The notes: generated by a model from the letters alone, not told the origin. A stretch of DNA of 64,000 nucleotides from Haberlea rhodopensis (GCA_907163345.1 CAJQUN010000003.1:3348001-3412000); one strand, 5' to 3'; shown: positions 21,538-34,333, counted from the first letter of the stretch. Program-made: numbers and translations.

Positions 21538-24500
21538 CCCAATGGATTGTTCCTCCGATATTACGGTCGCAGATAACAATTAATTGTGCCAACTGATCAA
21601 TCTGAAATGAGCGAACAATTTTTATCAAGTTGTTAAATCTAAACAAAATTTTCAAATATATAATAGATACGTAATAAATCAACATACCACATGTTGCCAT
21701 GCGAGGCCATCTCCATATTGATATCCAGTCTCCAAAAAGCGTCGTTGATGGCAAATCTACGTGTTACTCGTCCATACCAGTCATTGTACCCGAAAATTAT
21801 ACCTTGTCCAGCTGAATCATATCTCGGTCTGTCCACGGTATGAGCATGTGCATTAACCAATATAGTCATGTTGCGCCTTAAAACGCTACAACTCTATTTC
21901 CTCTATTTTAAATAAAATTATCGTTTTTGTTTTGATGATTACAAAACCTATACATTTTGTACTAATGGTTTTTATTGAGTATGCAGCATAAATTATGATC
22001 AATGTTGAAGATTATAATAGTATTGAAATGCCAAAGAAATTGTCTTTTGGAAGACACGGATCGCCCCAGGCGATGGGTGCCAGGCGAGGATCGCCACGCC
22101 CATCGACAGAGGCGATGGCTAGGCGAGCATGCGGGGCAGATCGCCCCAGGCGATGGTGACCATCGCCTGAGGCGATGGCAGCCACAGGGACTTCGCCCCC
22201 GCACATCGACTGAAGCGACGCCGAGGCAATGCGTGGGCACGCGCGCGGGGAGTTCGCCCGAGGCGATGGCACGAACGCCCGAGGCGATGGGCTGGAACGC
22301 CTGAGGCGATGTGGAGATCGTTTGAGGCGATGCAAATTTTGAAGGTGCTGAAGCTACGGCCTTGATTTTAGCCAGTGATCGCCTGAGGCGATCCAGCGAT
22401 CGCCTGAGGCGATCTGTGCAATTTTGACCGTTGGAACGCGGCGATGGGTGATCGCCCGAGGCGATGTCCGAGGCGATCCAGGAGTGATTTCAGCCATATG
22501 AAGTGCAACGGCTAGTAGGAGCCTTGGAGGCCTTCTACACTATAAATATGGATGCTTTGGAGCATTTTGGAGCGAAGGAACAAGTCTACAACTCATACAA
22601 AGTGTTGATCAATTGTTGGTTCAAATTATATCATACTCTCCATACATTGTTGTTGTATTGGAGCTTGTGATTGTTTTCATTTGTTGAGTCTTGTTGTCTT
22701 CGTGTGAGTACACCGTGAAGGTGTTTCTGTTGGTTTAATTCATTGTAAAGGTCCTCCAACACCAAAGCAAGTTGGAAAATTGTAAAGTCGCCATCAAGTG
22801 AAGGTGGTGCAATTGTGTGGCTATCCTTGGAGCCCTTAAGGCCAAGAAGACTCGTGAAGAGTGTTGGTTGCTCGGGAAGAGCTTGTGTACTCGGGAAGAG
22901 TATTGTGCTCGGGAAGAGCGTTGTAACTCGGGAAGAGTAGTGTTGTGGCTTACTTGGAGCCCTCAAGGCCAAGATCAATTATTCTAGTGGAACCTCGGTT
23001 GGAGGTTATCTAACCGGGAAGAGGAGACGTAGGCGATTCATCGCCGAACTTCTATAACAAATCTTTTTGTTATTTACCGCATTATTTCATTTACGCATTT
23101 ATTTATTTTATTGTTCATTTATCGATTGACTAAAGGCTTCCGCAAAGCGCAAAATATTTTTATTTTACAAACTCATTTTAAAAAGCTAAAGTAGCCAAGG
23201 AATCTCATTCACCCCCCCTCTTCGATTCCAACAAGTCATGTACCGCCTATGGTGTGCAGACCAGTCATTATTTGTTTTGCCCCTTCGGTTAAGTGCATGT
23301 AATTTATCATCCCCTAACCGTGGATCTGGTGGGATATTTTGTACCATGCTGAATTGATGAAAAACCAGCTCATGATGATGCATCTCAACTATGTCATAGA
23401 AAATCAGTGGCCACTATATGTCCATAACTCAGTACGCAATCCTTCGATATAGTCATCAGGATACGGCTGGCAAGTAAACTACAAATATAGTATTACATTA
23501 AAATAATGTACAAATACTATAATATTTTATACATGAACATAACAAACAAAATTACTTGGCTTAATGGTTGATGGTCAATGATGTCCAATTCGTACATAAT
23601 GTGTACCAGTTTCTGTAAATCATAATTTACATGCTCCACCTGTGTAATCGTAATCATCATCAGAAAACATATTATATAACAAGTAATTAAATATAATATT
23701 GTACATTGCAACATAATTTGTAATACATCACCTTGCACCATATGGAGCAGCAGGTAAATAATTGTCCTCGTCGATTGGTATTGGCTCAATATCAATTCTT
23801 GAGCGTCCTATTTGAGGAGCTAAACTTTGGAGCAGTGACCATGCCCAAATCTAAACTTTAACATGAATAATATAAATAAAATATGCAAGAATATTTTTTC
23901 AGTATTTTAAAATAAAGGTAACTATTACCTGTACGAGTTGTAATACATCACATATTACTTTTTTCCATCTCTCTGTTGAAGTGCACAACGCACGAATGCC
24001 AGCACAACACTATCTCAGCTAAGAGTACCAACAGAGCTGATATCTTCTAATTTCTGTATGTACAATAAATTTACAATATTGCCTGAGTTATTAGGGTACA
24101 TAATTCCACATATCATTAATAATGCACAACCCCAAACATATTAACAACATCATCCTCATTACTATGTAAATTGATAGGATTATTCACTAAATGATTATTC
24201 AACACAGACATTAACAAACATGCACTTTTAAAGTGAGTCGTATCTGGTGTAAATCCCAAATGACGATCACAATATTCTTGACATTCGGGTATTGTCCTAT
24301 CATAATCGGTGCCTGACACTGCAAGACCGTTTATTGGCAGACCCCAAATAAATGCAATGTCTTGCAGTGTGATAGTCGTCTCTCCAGATCTAAGATGGAA
24401 TGTGTGTGTCTCACGACGCCATCTCTCTACTAACGTCATGATTAGATGAGGATCAAGCGTAATTTATTACACATATATACACCATAAAACCCAAACTCAT

Positions 24501-24675
24501 TTAGCATACTTACAACACTTATGTCTAATGGGCAAAGATCCCAAAAATAGCCACCCTGATTTCTCACACTCAAGGGGCAAGCAATATCACATACCCATCT
24601 ATCTTCAGAACGATGACATAACTGTAATGACAACATATTATAGTCAATCGGGCCTAGTACAGTCATCGGATCCAT
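21538..24675 (-). pseudogene. Plant mobile domain (MAIN-like) gene, broken and interrupted by a solo LTR
   Basis: From ATG at 24675 (MDPMTVLGPIDYN) the minus strand encodes plant-mobile-domain segments: 24675-24450 (ending NEFGFYGVYMC), 24449-24116 (LVERWRRETHTFHLRSGETT, ITLQDIAFIWGLPINGL), about 24050-23945 (SSVGTLS then DSVVLAFVRCALQQRDG), about 23850-23750 (IWAWSLLQSLAPQIGRSRID), about 23650-23550, 23400-23234, 21868-21640 and 21615-21538. Spacer sequences look like introns. Members of this family are transposon-derived, and the MAIN/MAIL proteins act in the nucleus in silencing and genome stability. Defects seen are a one-base frameshift near 24455, a stop (TGA) where the family has Trp near 24018, and the solo LTR at 21869-23233. 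A second solo LTR cuts its left continuation. Confidence 0.8.
21869..23233 (+). mobile_element. Solo LTR of the gag-only Copia family, with perfect TSD
   Basis: This 1365-bp LTR (TGTTGCGCC...TTCCAACA) is flanked by AGTCA at 21864-21868 and 23234-23238. It is homologous over its whole length to the LTRs at 1144 and 4927, including the GGCGAT block (about 22060-22470), TATA box (22541-22549) and CTCGGGAAGAG array (about 22865-22945), but is clearly more diverged from both than they are from each other. It interrupts an exon of the mobile-domain gene on the opposite strand. Confidence 0.92.
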
Positions 24676-25042
24676 CCTATAATATGAAACAAAAAATTAA
24701 TAGTATATATAGACAAAGTAAACAAAATAATTTAAAACTGACAAAATACGACGAAGCCCAACAGCCACCAGCCACAGCCGACCGGCGGCAGCAGCGGGCG
24801 ACAGAAATAAAAAAAACGGCGTATGGATTTCAGTCGTTACCATTATAGATTATTACCTCTAAATTTTTTAAAAATATGATGGGGTGAGCAATTTTCTACT
24901 GGAAGCCAAAGGAAAAATATAATGCTTGTTGATGGGAGATATGGGAAGCAAAAGGAAAAATATAATGTTTGTTGATGGGAGAAATAGAGGTGCTGGCCGA
25001 GGAAGAAGAAGAGGCAGCAGTTGGATTTATAACACAAATTCA

Positions 25043-25244
25043 CGCTAATTGGGTTGGCGTGACTATTAATTGGTCACGTCAACCGGGTTGGCGTGACCAT
25101 TATTTTTCAGATGGTCACGCCAACCAAGTTGACGAGAGCATTATTTTACACTGGTTACACAAACCCATTTGGCGTGTCCTATTTTAAATGTATTACACAC
25201 CAATTGAGTTTGCTCTTCTGTTGAAGACGCCAACCCAGTTGGCG
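25043..25244. repeat. Six-copy, about 37-bp tandem array of CGCCAACC/GTTGGCG dyads
   Basis: Units begin near 25043, 25077, 25118, 25157, 25194 and 25228, so spacing is 34-41 bp. Each has the form CGYCAACC-x-GTTGRCG, an imperfect 17-bp palindrome. The best units are CGTCAACCGGGTTGGCG (25077-25093) and CGCCAACCCAGTTGGCG (25228-25244). The array lies 370-570 bp upstream of the mobile-domain gene's start on the minus strand, in promoter position. Confidence 0.8.
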
Positions 25245-27130
25245 ACTAAGATCACTTATATAATTAATTATATTTTGGGTTATTTTGATAATTATTTATT
25301 TGATGTTTTTTTAATTTAAAAACCCTAAAGTTTAATTGTTTATGTCAATATAATTATCTCTTGATTTGTTTTTTTATATATACATAATCAAAACCCCCTT
25401 ACTTCACAATGGTAATAAGAGATACTTGGAATAAAATGACGCAAGGCGATTGCACCATTGGACTGCCCCCTCCAATAAAATTTTATAATTTTTCTCCCCC
25501 TCAATTACATAGCTAGATTCGCCCATGACATAGTCAATCTTCGAATATACGAGCATCATTCAAACAAAGCGATGTTTTTTGTTTTTTTTGATAGGCAAAT
25601 GGGGTGTTTTGGGTCTCGAACCTGAGACTTCTTTCAATTGTGTGAGGGAGGTTTGGGTCTCAAACAAAGAAACGTAAGTGGGATGCAATTTGAAAAAGAA
25701 AAGGACAACTGAACATGGAACAATTTGAAGAGCTACCAAATGAAATCAGAGGGCAATCAATTGTCTTGATCAAGTTCTTAAGTTTATGTACATATCTAAC
25801 TATTATAATATTATTATTTCGTCTTGACTTTTAAAAACTCTATAACTACGTTCTTAAACTTCAGGCAATTTTACACCAATTCACAGTTATATAGATGCTT
25901 CCTTAAGATATCCATGAGGTAAACTAATTTGATCAATCAACCTTGATCTAGCCTGCTGTATTATTTCGCTCTTGACTAGCAAATATTATATATGTGATGA
26001 TATTGCTATAACATTTTAGGTAAAATACTGTCATTATTTTGACAGCAATATAAAATGTTATGTAATATATACAACTTGTCTGAAGTATCCGGTCGATAAC
26101 TACCAACTTGGACGCGTGATTAGTATAAAAGTTACTCGAGAAAGTGTGCTCATTTAGGCAAAATATATGCTTTTGGATGCATTAAGTTTTCCAATTTTGT
26201 AGGCATTAATTTTTCTGTATCATTGAAAACAAACATTTTCAGGTGTTTATTTTTCTAAACAAGGTTGATAATTTTTTTTTTTTTTAATAAAAGGGGAAAA
26301 TAGTGTCGATCCGAACTCATTCTGGGCCCAAATCCCAAAATCAATAAACTTCGGTTCCGGTTGATAAGTAATTGATTAAAATTTTGAAATAATGATAAGT
26401 TATATGATGTTTGGTTTGGAGGATAAGATGGTTGATTAATTTTATTGTCTGATATAATGACTAAAATACCTTCAAAAATTTTGAATTTCAAATTTGGCGG
26501 GAATTTCGAACTTCGGTGAGAATTTCAAATTTTTGAGATTAAGTTATAGAAAATAAGTTGGAATTTTTAACTTAAATTTCAAATTTTAAAATAGTAAAAA
26601 AAGGTGGGAAAGTATTTATATATATGTCATTTTGCTATAAAGTGAGATACATATGATGTGATAATTTTTTTCAATCCTACAAACCAAAGTGAGATTAAAA
26701 ATTAATCCTAAAATTATTAATCCCTACCATGCAAAAGAAACATGGCCTTAAAGTAAAAGGCTTTGATTATCAAGTAAAATATAAAAAATATTGAGCATCA
26801 ATTTATTGACGTCGATATCCACAATCTGATTACATAAATTCTAAAAAATCTTTAAAATCTCCTAAATTCAAAAGTTATTCACCCATTTCAGGAATATAAT
26901 CTGAAATATTATTATTTCATAAATTTTTTTTAAAAAAATTATTATTTTTATTTAGAGAAGCTGTTTTAGTATCTTAAATACCAATTTTTTAATTTTTTTT
27001 TTAAAAAATAGAAGTAGATCAAAAAAGTTATATTTTCTTGTTTTTTTGCTTTTGTGACAAAGCCATTTGGTGGAGTAATTTTTCTACGCAAGAATTCTGG
27101 CAATCTGGAAAACATAGAGTAAAGGCATAA
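25245..27130. other. Intergenic sequence with minor repeats
   Basis: No gene is recognised. At 25470-25530 a phrase ending CTAGATTCGCCC recurs near 37540-37610, so it belongs to a dispersed repeat. At 25600-25680 a 'GGGTCTCGAACCTGAGACTT' phrase resembles tRNA-like B-box sequences of plant SINEs. At about 26350-26760 AT-rich sequence with GTTTGGTTTGGAGG and ACAAACCAAAG is suggestive of a degraded MITE, but no clear ends were found. Confidence 0.35.
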
Positions 27131-27136
27131 TTCCAC

Positions 27137-27145
27137 TATAAATAT
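27137..27145 (+). promoter_or_regulatory. TATA box of the cystatin gene
   Basis: TATAAATAT lies 52 bases upstream of the start codon, giving a predicted short leader of about 20 bases. Confidence 0.6.
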
Positions 27146-27188
27146 CCAGCCAAGTAACCATGCCATCAAGAAATATCAAAATCCAATT

Positions 27189-27629
27189 ATGTCTCTCAAA
27201 TCGCCATCTTTTATTCTCATCTCAGCTTTCATGGCTGCCTCCGCCCTACTAGGCGTCTCTTCCTCATTAATTGGCCGGGAGACTCCCATTCTTGACACCG
27301 TCTCCGACGCCATTTCTCCCGATCTCCAAATAGATGAGGGCCCTGTAGCTGAGGGCCCAACTCCAATTCCCGGCCTTACGTTTTTAGACTCAAAAGACCC
27401 AAAAGTGATAGAACTTGCCAATTTCGCCATTGATGAGCATAACAAAGAAGCGAAAGATAATTTGAAATTTGCAGGTATATTTGAGACAATTTACAAAAAC
27501 CATGAAGGGGGAGAGAGCTACAGTCTTGTGATTGCGGCGAATGATAATACTGGATTAAATGCGTACGACGCGAAGATTTTGGTCGAGCGAGGCGACAAGA
27601 AACTTGTTGCTTTCAAGAAATTTGACTGA
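27189..27629 (+). CDS. Secreted phytocystatin-like cysteine protease inhibitor, divergent
   Basis: This intronless 146-residue protein starts with a hydrophobic signal peptide (about residues 1-25), so it should enter the secretory pathway. The phytocystatin signature appears as ELANFAIDEHNKEAKDNLKF (residues 75-94; family pattern LARFAVxEHN). The Gly before the domain (PIPGLTFLD) fits the N-terminal trunk. Phytocystatins normally block papain-like proteases with this Gly, a central QxVxG loop and a Trp in the last loop. Here the QxVxG loop is replaced by a segment around IYKNHEGGES (about 101-110), and the last loop lacks Trp. Inhibition may therefore be weak, altered or lost. A TATA box precedes it and AATAAA follows at 27739-27744. 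The frame is intact. Confidence 0.85.
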   Translation: MSLKSPSFILISAFMAASALLGVSSSLIGRETPILDTVSDAISPDLQIDEGPVAEGPTPIPGLTFLDSKDPKVIELANFAIDEHNKEAKDNLKFAGIFETIYKNHEGGESYSLVIAANDNTGLNAYDAKILVERGDKKLVAFKKFD

Positions 27630-29160
27630 TTTGTTTGGTTGATAGATCAACGGACATAAACAACGTTGAAAATGTGATCGAGATCAAATTACATGTATAT
27701 GGTTTGATCTGAATTTTACTCTTTTATCTCGATTTAGCAAATAAAACTACTTATAAAGGAGAAAATTTGGGGTAAAATGATAAGGAGGTTTACGCCTAGA
27801 ATAGGCATGCATGGCTATTTAAACATAACATGGTATGCAAATTGGGAAAATAGTTGTATGGACTTGACGTGCGCTTCAGTTATGGACCAACTCAATATGA
27901 TTGATCTAAATCATACATGTAACTCCCAAATCTTGCCTATAAATACATTCCAAATTCATCACTTTCAGTTGAAAAATCGCCTCAAAAAGTCTTAGAAAAA
28001 TACTGAGGAAAAATGGTAGAAAATAATGTTAAAAAGGTCAAAAATTCAAAAAAATAATCAAATCCATTTCCAAAAATTATGAAAATTGCATACCACACTC
28101 CTTTCCTACCTAGAAAACACTTAGTTTTGGAGGTGAGACAAATATATCAAAACAAAAATCACCCAAAAATTCATAAACCGTGATGAACAAGTTAGAAAAT
28201 CAGCTCAGAAAGTTCACTTTGAGGTAGTATGTTCATGCATTTGTTTCTTGTTTCTATAAAGTGTTTTTGGTCTTAAGTATAAAACAAAACTTGTTCAAAA
28301 CGTGTTCTAGTTTTCATGCATGTTGGCCGATCACAGGAAATGTCAAGGTACATACCATGTTCCGGTGAACAAAATATGAATGCTAACCCTTGTATAAAAT
28401 CACAATATGGGCAAAGTGGGCTTGGAATTTCAAAATATGTTCTAAACAAAAGTTGAAGATCATGAACCGACGAACCTACTGTAAAATTTTCAGCAGCGCA
28501 TGGTGGCTGGTGCTCGGCCACACGCGCCGCCCTGATATTAAAGTTTTCGATTTCCGAAGCTTTCTGCACCTATTTTGGTCACATTTTGAAAGTTTCGTGA
28601 ATTTTTGAAGTTGGTTAGGAATTATTATGAAGTTTTAAAGGTTTGATAAAAGATTACTCGAACAAGTTTTATACTAATAATTATTATTTTTAAAGAATGT
28701 TCAACTATATATTTAGGTTGCTATTAGTTGTAATCACCTTATATATGCGCATATGAATTTAATCGGTGTCTGGGTACAAAAACAAGCCAATCAAATCAAG
28801 AGAACGAGGTGAGATGATGTGTACTACCAGTTTCTTGTTATATATCTCTTTTGACATTTGACTTGTAATTTACATAAATTATTATTCATTATCTCACATT
28901 ATATATATTTCATCATATTGTACATTACTTTGTTCCATTGGTCATCTTGATCTGCATGTTCAAGTATCTTGAATGTTATCGACTATTGATCAGCTCTTTT
29001 GATTGAATGGTTTGCCTGAGTGAATGATTGATTGGATCCTTGGATATTGAGCCCACTGTAGCGCGTGCATCAACGTTACTATAGCACTGGCTACTGTAGC
29101 ACGTACACTTACAGGCCAAAAAAATCGTGCACCACAGGCCAAACAAATCTTGCACCACAG
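27630..29160. other. Intergenic and unclassified repeat-like sequence
   Basis: A TATA box in the context GCCTATAAATACATTCC (about 27938-27950) and a GC-richer patch at 28490-28540 are suggestive of a degraded LTR, but no ends or target duplications were found. At 29050-29170 the phrase 'GCACCACAGGCCAAA' is repeated two to three times, leading into the minisatellite. Confidence 0.3.
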
Positions 29161-29169
29161 GCCAAAATA

Positions 29170-30275
29170 GTGCACCAAAAATAAATTTTAGTGCACCAAT
29201 TATGTAATTACCCCTGGTGCATGTAATTGCAACTGGTGCATGTAATTATAACTGGTATATATAAATTATATCTGTTGCATGTAATTATAACTGTTGCATC
29301 ATAATCATAACTGGTGCATGTAAATTATAACTAGTGCATGCAAATTATAACTGGTTCATATAATTATAAATGATGCATGTATATGTAATTATAATTGGTG
29401 CATTTAATTATAACTGGTGCATCGTAATTACACCTGGTGCATGTAATTATAACTGGTGCATGTAATTATAACTTGGTGCATGTAATGATAACTGGTGCAT
29501 CAAGTTATAACTGGTGCATCGTAATTACACATGGTGCATGTATATTACAACTGATGCATGTCATTGTTCCCGGTGCATGTAATTATAGCTGTTGCATGTA
29601 AATTATAGCTGGTGCATGCAATTATAACTGGTGCATCATAATTATAACTTGTGCATAAAATCATAACTGGTGCATGGAATCATAACTGGTGCATTTTAAC
29701 TATGTAATTACACATGGTGCATGTGATTATAACGGGTGCATGTAATTACAACTGTTGCATGTATTTATAACTGGTGCATGTAAATTATAACCGGTGCATG
29801 TAATTAAAATTGTTGCATCATAATCATGGTGCATGTAATTTGTAACTTTTGCACGTAATTATAACTGGTGTAAAGGAAGCGAGATAATTATAACTGTTGC
29901 ATCTGATGCATGTAATCATAACTGTTGTAAAAGAAGAAATAGAATGCAAAAAGGAGAGTGATAATGCAAAAAGTAAGAGAGAGAATCCGACTGGTGCATA
30001 AATAATAACTGATGCATGTAATTATTTACATACACATGTGCATGTAATTATAACTAGTGTATGTAATTATAACTGTTGCATCATAATGGTGCATGTAAAT
30101 TATAACTGGTGCATTTAAAATATAACTGGTGCATGTAATTATAACTTGTGCATGTAATTACGTAATTATAACGGGTGCATCTAATTATAACAGGAGCATC
30201 GTAATTATACCTGGCGCATATAATTATAACTAATGTATATAATTATAACTAGTGCATCAAATTATAACTGACTAG
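29170..30275. repeat. Minisatellite array 1, 19-20 bp unit (TGGTGCATGTAATTATAAC)
   Basis: More than 50 degenerate copies of a unit close to AACTGGTGCATGTAATTAT run with little interruption. Variation includes TGTTGCATG, TGATGCATG and one-base length differences in the AATTATAA part. A short non-repeat gap lies near 29930-29990. The same unit makes up the array at 35885-36790. Confidence 0.95.
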
Positions 30276-31431
30276 ATTGAATAATTTTCATTATAGGGGA
30301 GCGACCTAAATACGTGATGTTTTTCCCAAACTTATTTTTTCAGTATTGTTGTCAATAAAACCCTTATTACGAGCGAACAAATATCATTCTTTAACGTATG
30401 AGATAAGATTGAAATGTTAAAATTTAAAATGAATTATTTAAAGAGATTAATTACCGCCACCACCTACTCTACGTTCGACGTTACTGCCATCGCCTATCCC
30501 AAGCACTATTAGATCATATTTGTATGTGATAATAAATAAACTAATCAATAACCGCATTCCAATATTTATATCAGAAACATGAAAGAAACGAAAGAGGGGA
30601 TTATTAAAATAGTTTTTTTCCATATTTTTTTAAAAAGCTTATTAAATACGTTTTTGTTAATACTCATTCTGTATTGATTGTTCAGACAAATAGGGAAAAG
30701 AGTGATTTGGTGATTACGGCAACTTAAAATTTATATAAACAAATGCATCATATCTTATGTGGGATACAAAAAGGGAGAGCTTCCCCTTTACATGCTCAAG
30801 TAATTTGTATCCAACTTTAGATCAGAATTCACACTCGATTAGAGAGGCTCGAGCTCCATTAGTCGTCTTTTTCGAGTTAATTACTCGAATGAAAGGCATC
30901 TAGAGCCTCTCTATTGCAGCTCGACTCCACCCAATTGCAGCCATTACGATGCTCGTTTGTGCAGAAAGACAGATTTCCACACAACACACTATAGAAAGAG
31001 ACCTCAAATAGCTAGAAATGACATTTGCACTCAATTACATCAAACGCATCAGTCAGAACACATTAATCCAATCAAACATAAGAAGCCTAAACTAAGGTCA
31101 GCACTTAATTACACAGAATATTTTTACCCAGTAAGTACCCTTTAACTACATATATCCATTTTCATCATCCACCCACTGACAGAAACCAACAAACATAAAC
31201 AATAAGTACTGATACTCGGACAAAGCAATCGAAACTAATGCTACGTCAATCATTTAGCATCAGCCATGTCATCACAAAACAGCTAGCAAGCTACTACATG
31301 AAACAAACCTGCAAAAAAATGTATAACCTCGTCAATTTCGTAGAGAGATTAAAATCACCATATCGGAGCACATTAAATTGTTAAAATCTGAATATGCTAA
31401 CCGTTTTACGTGAGAAAATATTTGTCACTAT
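30276..31431. other. Intergenic sequence downstream of the SWIB gene
   Basis: No gene supported. The right part probably includes the 3' untranslated region of the minus-strand SWIB gene. Confidence 0.5.
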
Positions 31432-34333
31432 TTAGATAAAATGATTGCGTGTGAGCGTCTCCTGAAGTCCCAATGCAGAAATGCTTTCACATCCTAACAG
31501 TTCCTGAAGCTTTACATCACAATGAATCACCATAGTGTTCAGAGGATCCTACATAGCAAAGCAAGATCAAGAAGATATTTAATTCAAATTGCAATATTCA
31601 AATCCAAAAAATTGTAGTGGACAGTCGAGGAATGCCTCAATATTAATTTCCACTGGTAATATAGCTTAAGGCGGCATAGCATGTGATAGTCAGAGTACCC
31701 GAGATATGGGAGTGCCACAATGAATGCATATGAAACTAGTCAAAATCATATAATCACGTTAAGCCTGCGTCAAAAACAAAGTTCTTTCTTATAATTACTG
31801 GCTTTGACACAGAAGAGCTGACAGGTCACGGATCATGTACCTCCAGCTGGTTAACTTTAATGTACTCCCAGACACGTCCCAGAGCTTCTGATTGGAGCAT
31901 CTTGCAATCTTCAGCTTCAAAAAAATTTGCAAGAGCATCTGATATTTTCCCGGGAGGAGGCCTGGAAGCAGTAGTCTGCTTAGCTGGCTCATCTTCAACC
32001 TTTGATTTCTTAGCTTGGCCTGATTATTCAGAAAACATAGTAATAATGATGGAGTTAAGATTTAAAGTCAAAATGAATGCAAGTAGAATGTCGATCATAT
32101 GTTTATGTAATGTACTGCTTGGATCCAGTGGAATAATATGCTTAGCAAGCAATTTATTCATCTTGAACATATCAGTGCAGTCTGTTTCAAAAACCACGCG
32201 CAAGGCATCATCACATATGATCTTTCTCTTGTTACCAGGGTCTTGAAGGTTGTGCTTCCTAATATACGCCCAGAGTTGCTTCACAATCTGAATTAAAAAT
32301 AAAGCAACAGGTTACACATTTCATATGTTTAGCACCAGTTCCGGAAAACATAATACTGAAACCTATAGATCTGTTTAATCATATCCAAACCTCTGTTCTT
32401 GGTAATGCTGGCTCCCCAACAATGGTCTGTAGTTCAGGTGAAACACCACATACTTTGTATAGACCTCCTGGACCACCTCTTCTTTTGGTCCCAGCTGGGA
32501 TACTGAAATAAAAAATGAATGTAATGATCCGGTGTCTCACTGCAACATATTAACAACAAGGTGTATCGTTTAAAGATCTTTGAAAAGAAACTTAGACATA
32601 AAATAAGTTTCCAGTCAAGGAAGACAATCTAGTTCGCCAGTCTTGGTTGCCCATATTAAAAAATGCACAGAAGACAAACTGCATTTTGCATATGTAGTAG
32701 CACCATCAAGCGTGTTTATAGAAAAATGACAAGTGGCATCAAGGAGAGCACAGCGGGTAACCTTATGCACGTGGGTCCATACTTCGAAAAGTTTGCATAT
32801 CCCTAGAGAGCATATTAGATAGAACAGTCTATCTTGATGAAATTTATGTAATGTTTGGTTTTCTATCAACGTAAATGATCAATACAAGAAAGAGACAAAA
32901 TAGCATAACTTGCTAGAACTTTTCCCTGGCAAGATGACCTTCAATCTTTGGCTATTATTGGCTTTGCTAAGTAAATTTATAACAACCACACATCCCCAAA
33001 CCTTCAATCTCTTGTTTGTGCAAGCTTTCCCAAAAGAAATAGTGTCCACTACCACTGCAGTGCGAATCAAGGTAATCAGGAAGCTCTCCTAACAAAAACC
33101 TTGAACATCAAATGGGTCAAATAAAATTAGTTTTGTCGTGGGCCTCTATTTGACCATCTTTTCTGTCAATTTCTCGTCCAAGTGACGAGCTCTGTTTTCA
33201 AACGAGTAGTTTTATGTTGGTAAACTAAGTCTCACCTAACCAAATACCATTGCAGCAATATAAACACTTGGCGATATTTCTTGTTAAGAAAACCGTTTTA
33301 TTAATTATAAACATCATTATAGCATATCATGAAGTGGTTATAAACTAATAAAACAAGCATATTTCCATAAAAGAGGTTTAAAAAATTAATTATTAGTTCT
33401 TAAAAGAAAGGAAATCAGTACTTCGGCAATTACTACAATCACAACATATCCAAATAAGAAACGAACTTCAACTTCACAAAATGTAAAATATAGCTCTCAG
33501 ACAATAGTTATGTCACGAGGAAACTGCCCCCTTAAAAAAAACGAGAGAACCATAAAATCGAAACTTTATCATCTCTGTGGTGCAGTTACCGTTAAAAATA
33601 ACCCACAGAAAAGTTAATTTCAACGAATACCCACTTTCACGATTCAAAAAAAAAAAAGCCTAACCCTAGGTCGTTCAGAATTTTAACCATAAAAACCAAT
33701 ACGTACCATTTATTGCACATAAAACACTTGCATATGAAACTATATCTAGATGCCCTGAATTAAAAATTGGCCGTAAAGTTTGCACGGAAACCACCTTCGT
33801 TCACCCAACAGGTAAATCCAAGGATCTAAATTTGTACGGAAAAAAGCCAAGCTCCTCGAATTTGTGACATAAAATGGGTGAATAACATACCTTCCTTTCG
33901 GAGCTTCAAAAACATTTGCCGCTGCACTCCTAGCCGCCCCTATTTTCCCCTTTGCCACCGGCAGCATCGTCGGCTCAAGATGTTTCACTCGAGTCTCCGG
34001 CGGCGGTACCGAAGGAGGAGCATTATTTTGCAGTTGAAGACCCTGCTGCTGCGCTATTTGCTGAACAGCAAAACCGGGATGAAGAAACTGATGGGAAATA
34101 AAGGTATTTCGGTATTGAAGGTAGGATTGAGGGGGCAGCAGGTCTTTAGGCACGGGGTGCGAGCGGAGGAGGAAGGTAATCTGGTCCCGGATAAACCCCG
34201 ATTTGTGAGACAGGTCCAACCCTAGATTCGCTTCCAGCTGCTGCACGACATCGTTTAGAGAAGTGACGGCGTTAGGGTCGGACTGACGAAGCACCGTCTC
34301 TACGCCTTTGGCAATCTCTTGATCCGAAACCAT
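31432..34333 (-). CDS. DEK_C and double SWIB/MDM2-domain protein (UAF30-like), five exons
   Basis: Exons (descending): 34333-33891, 32502-32391, 32287-32116, 32019-31841, 31548-31432. All introns are GT-AG and phases close to give a 340-residue protein ending in TAA. Residues 1-58 form a DEK_C domain (MVSDQEIAKGVETVLRQSDP). Residues 60-145 are Gln/Pro-rich. Residues about 160-240 form a first SWIB domain (GGLYKVCGVSPELQ, IVKQLWAYIRKHNLQDP). Residues about 262-340 form a second (EALGRVWEYIKVNQLEDP, ELLGCESISAL). SWIB domains are known from SWI/SNF BAF60 subunits and the yeast RNA polymerase I factor UAF30, so a nuclear role in chromatin or transcription is likely. Arabidopsis has close homologues of the same layout. 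The first intron (1.39 kb) is the largest. The start is the first ATG and matches the conserved N-terminus. Confidence 0.93.

Noticed and set aside
29170..30275. CRISPR-like array
   Set aside because: The units are contiguous degenerate minisatellite repeats without unique spacers, in a plant nuclear sequence.
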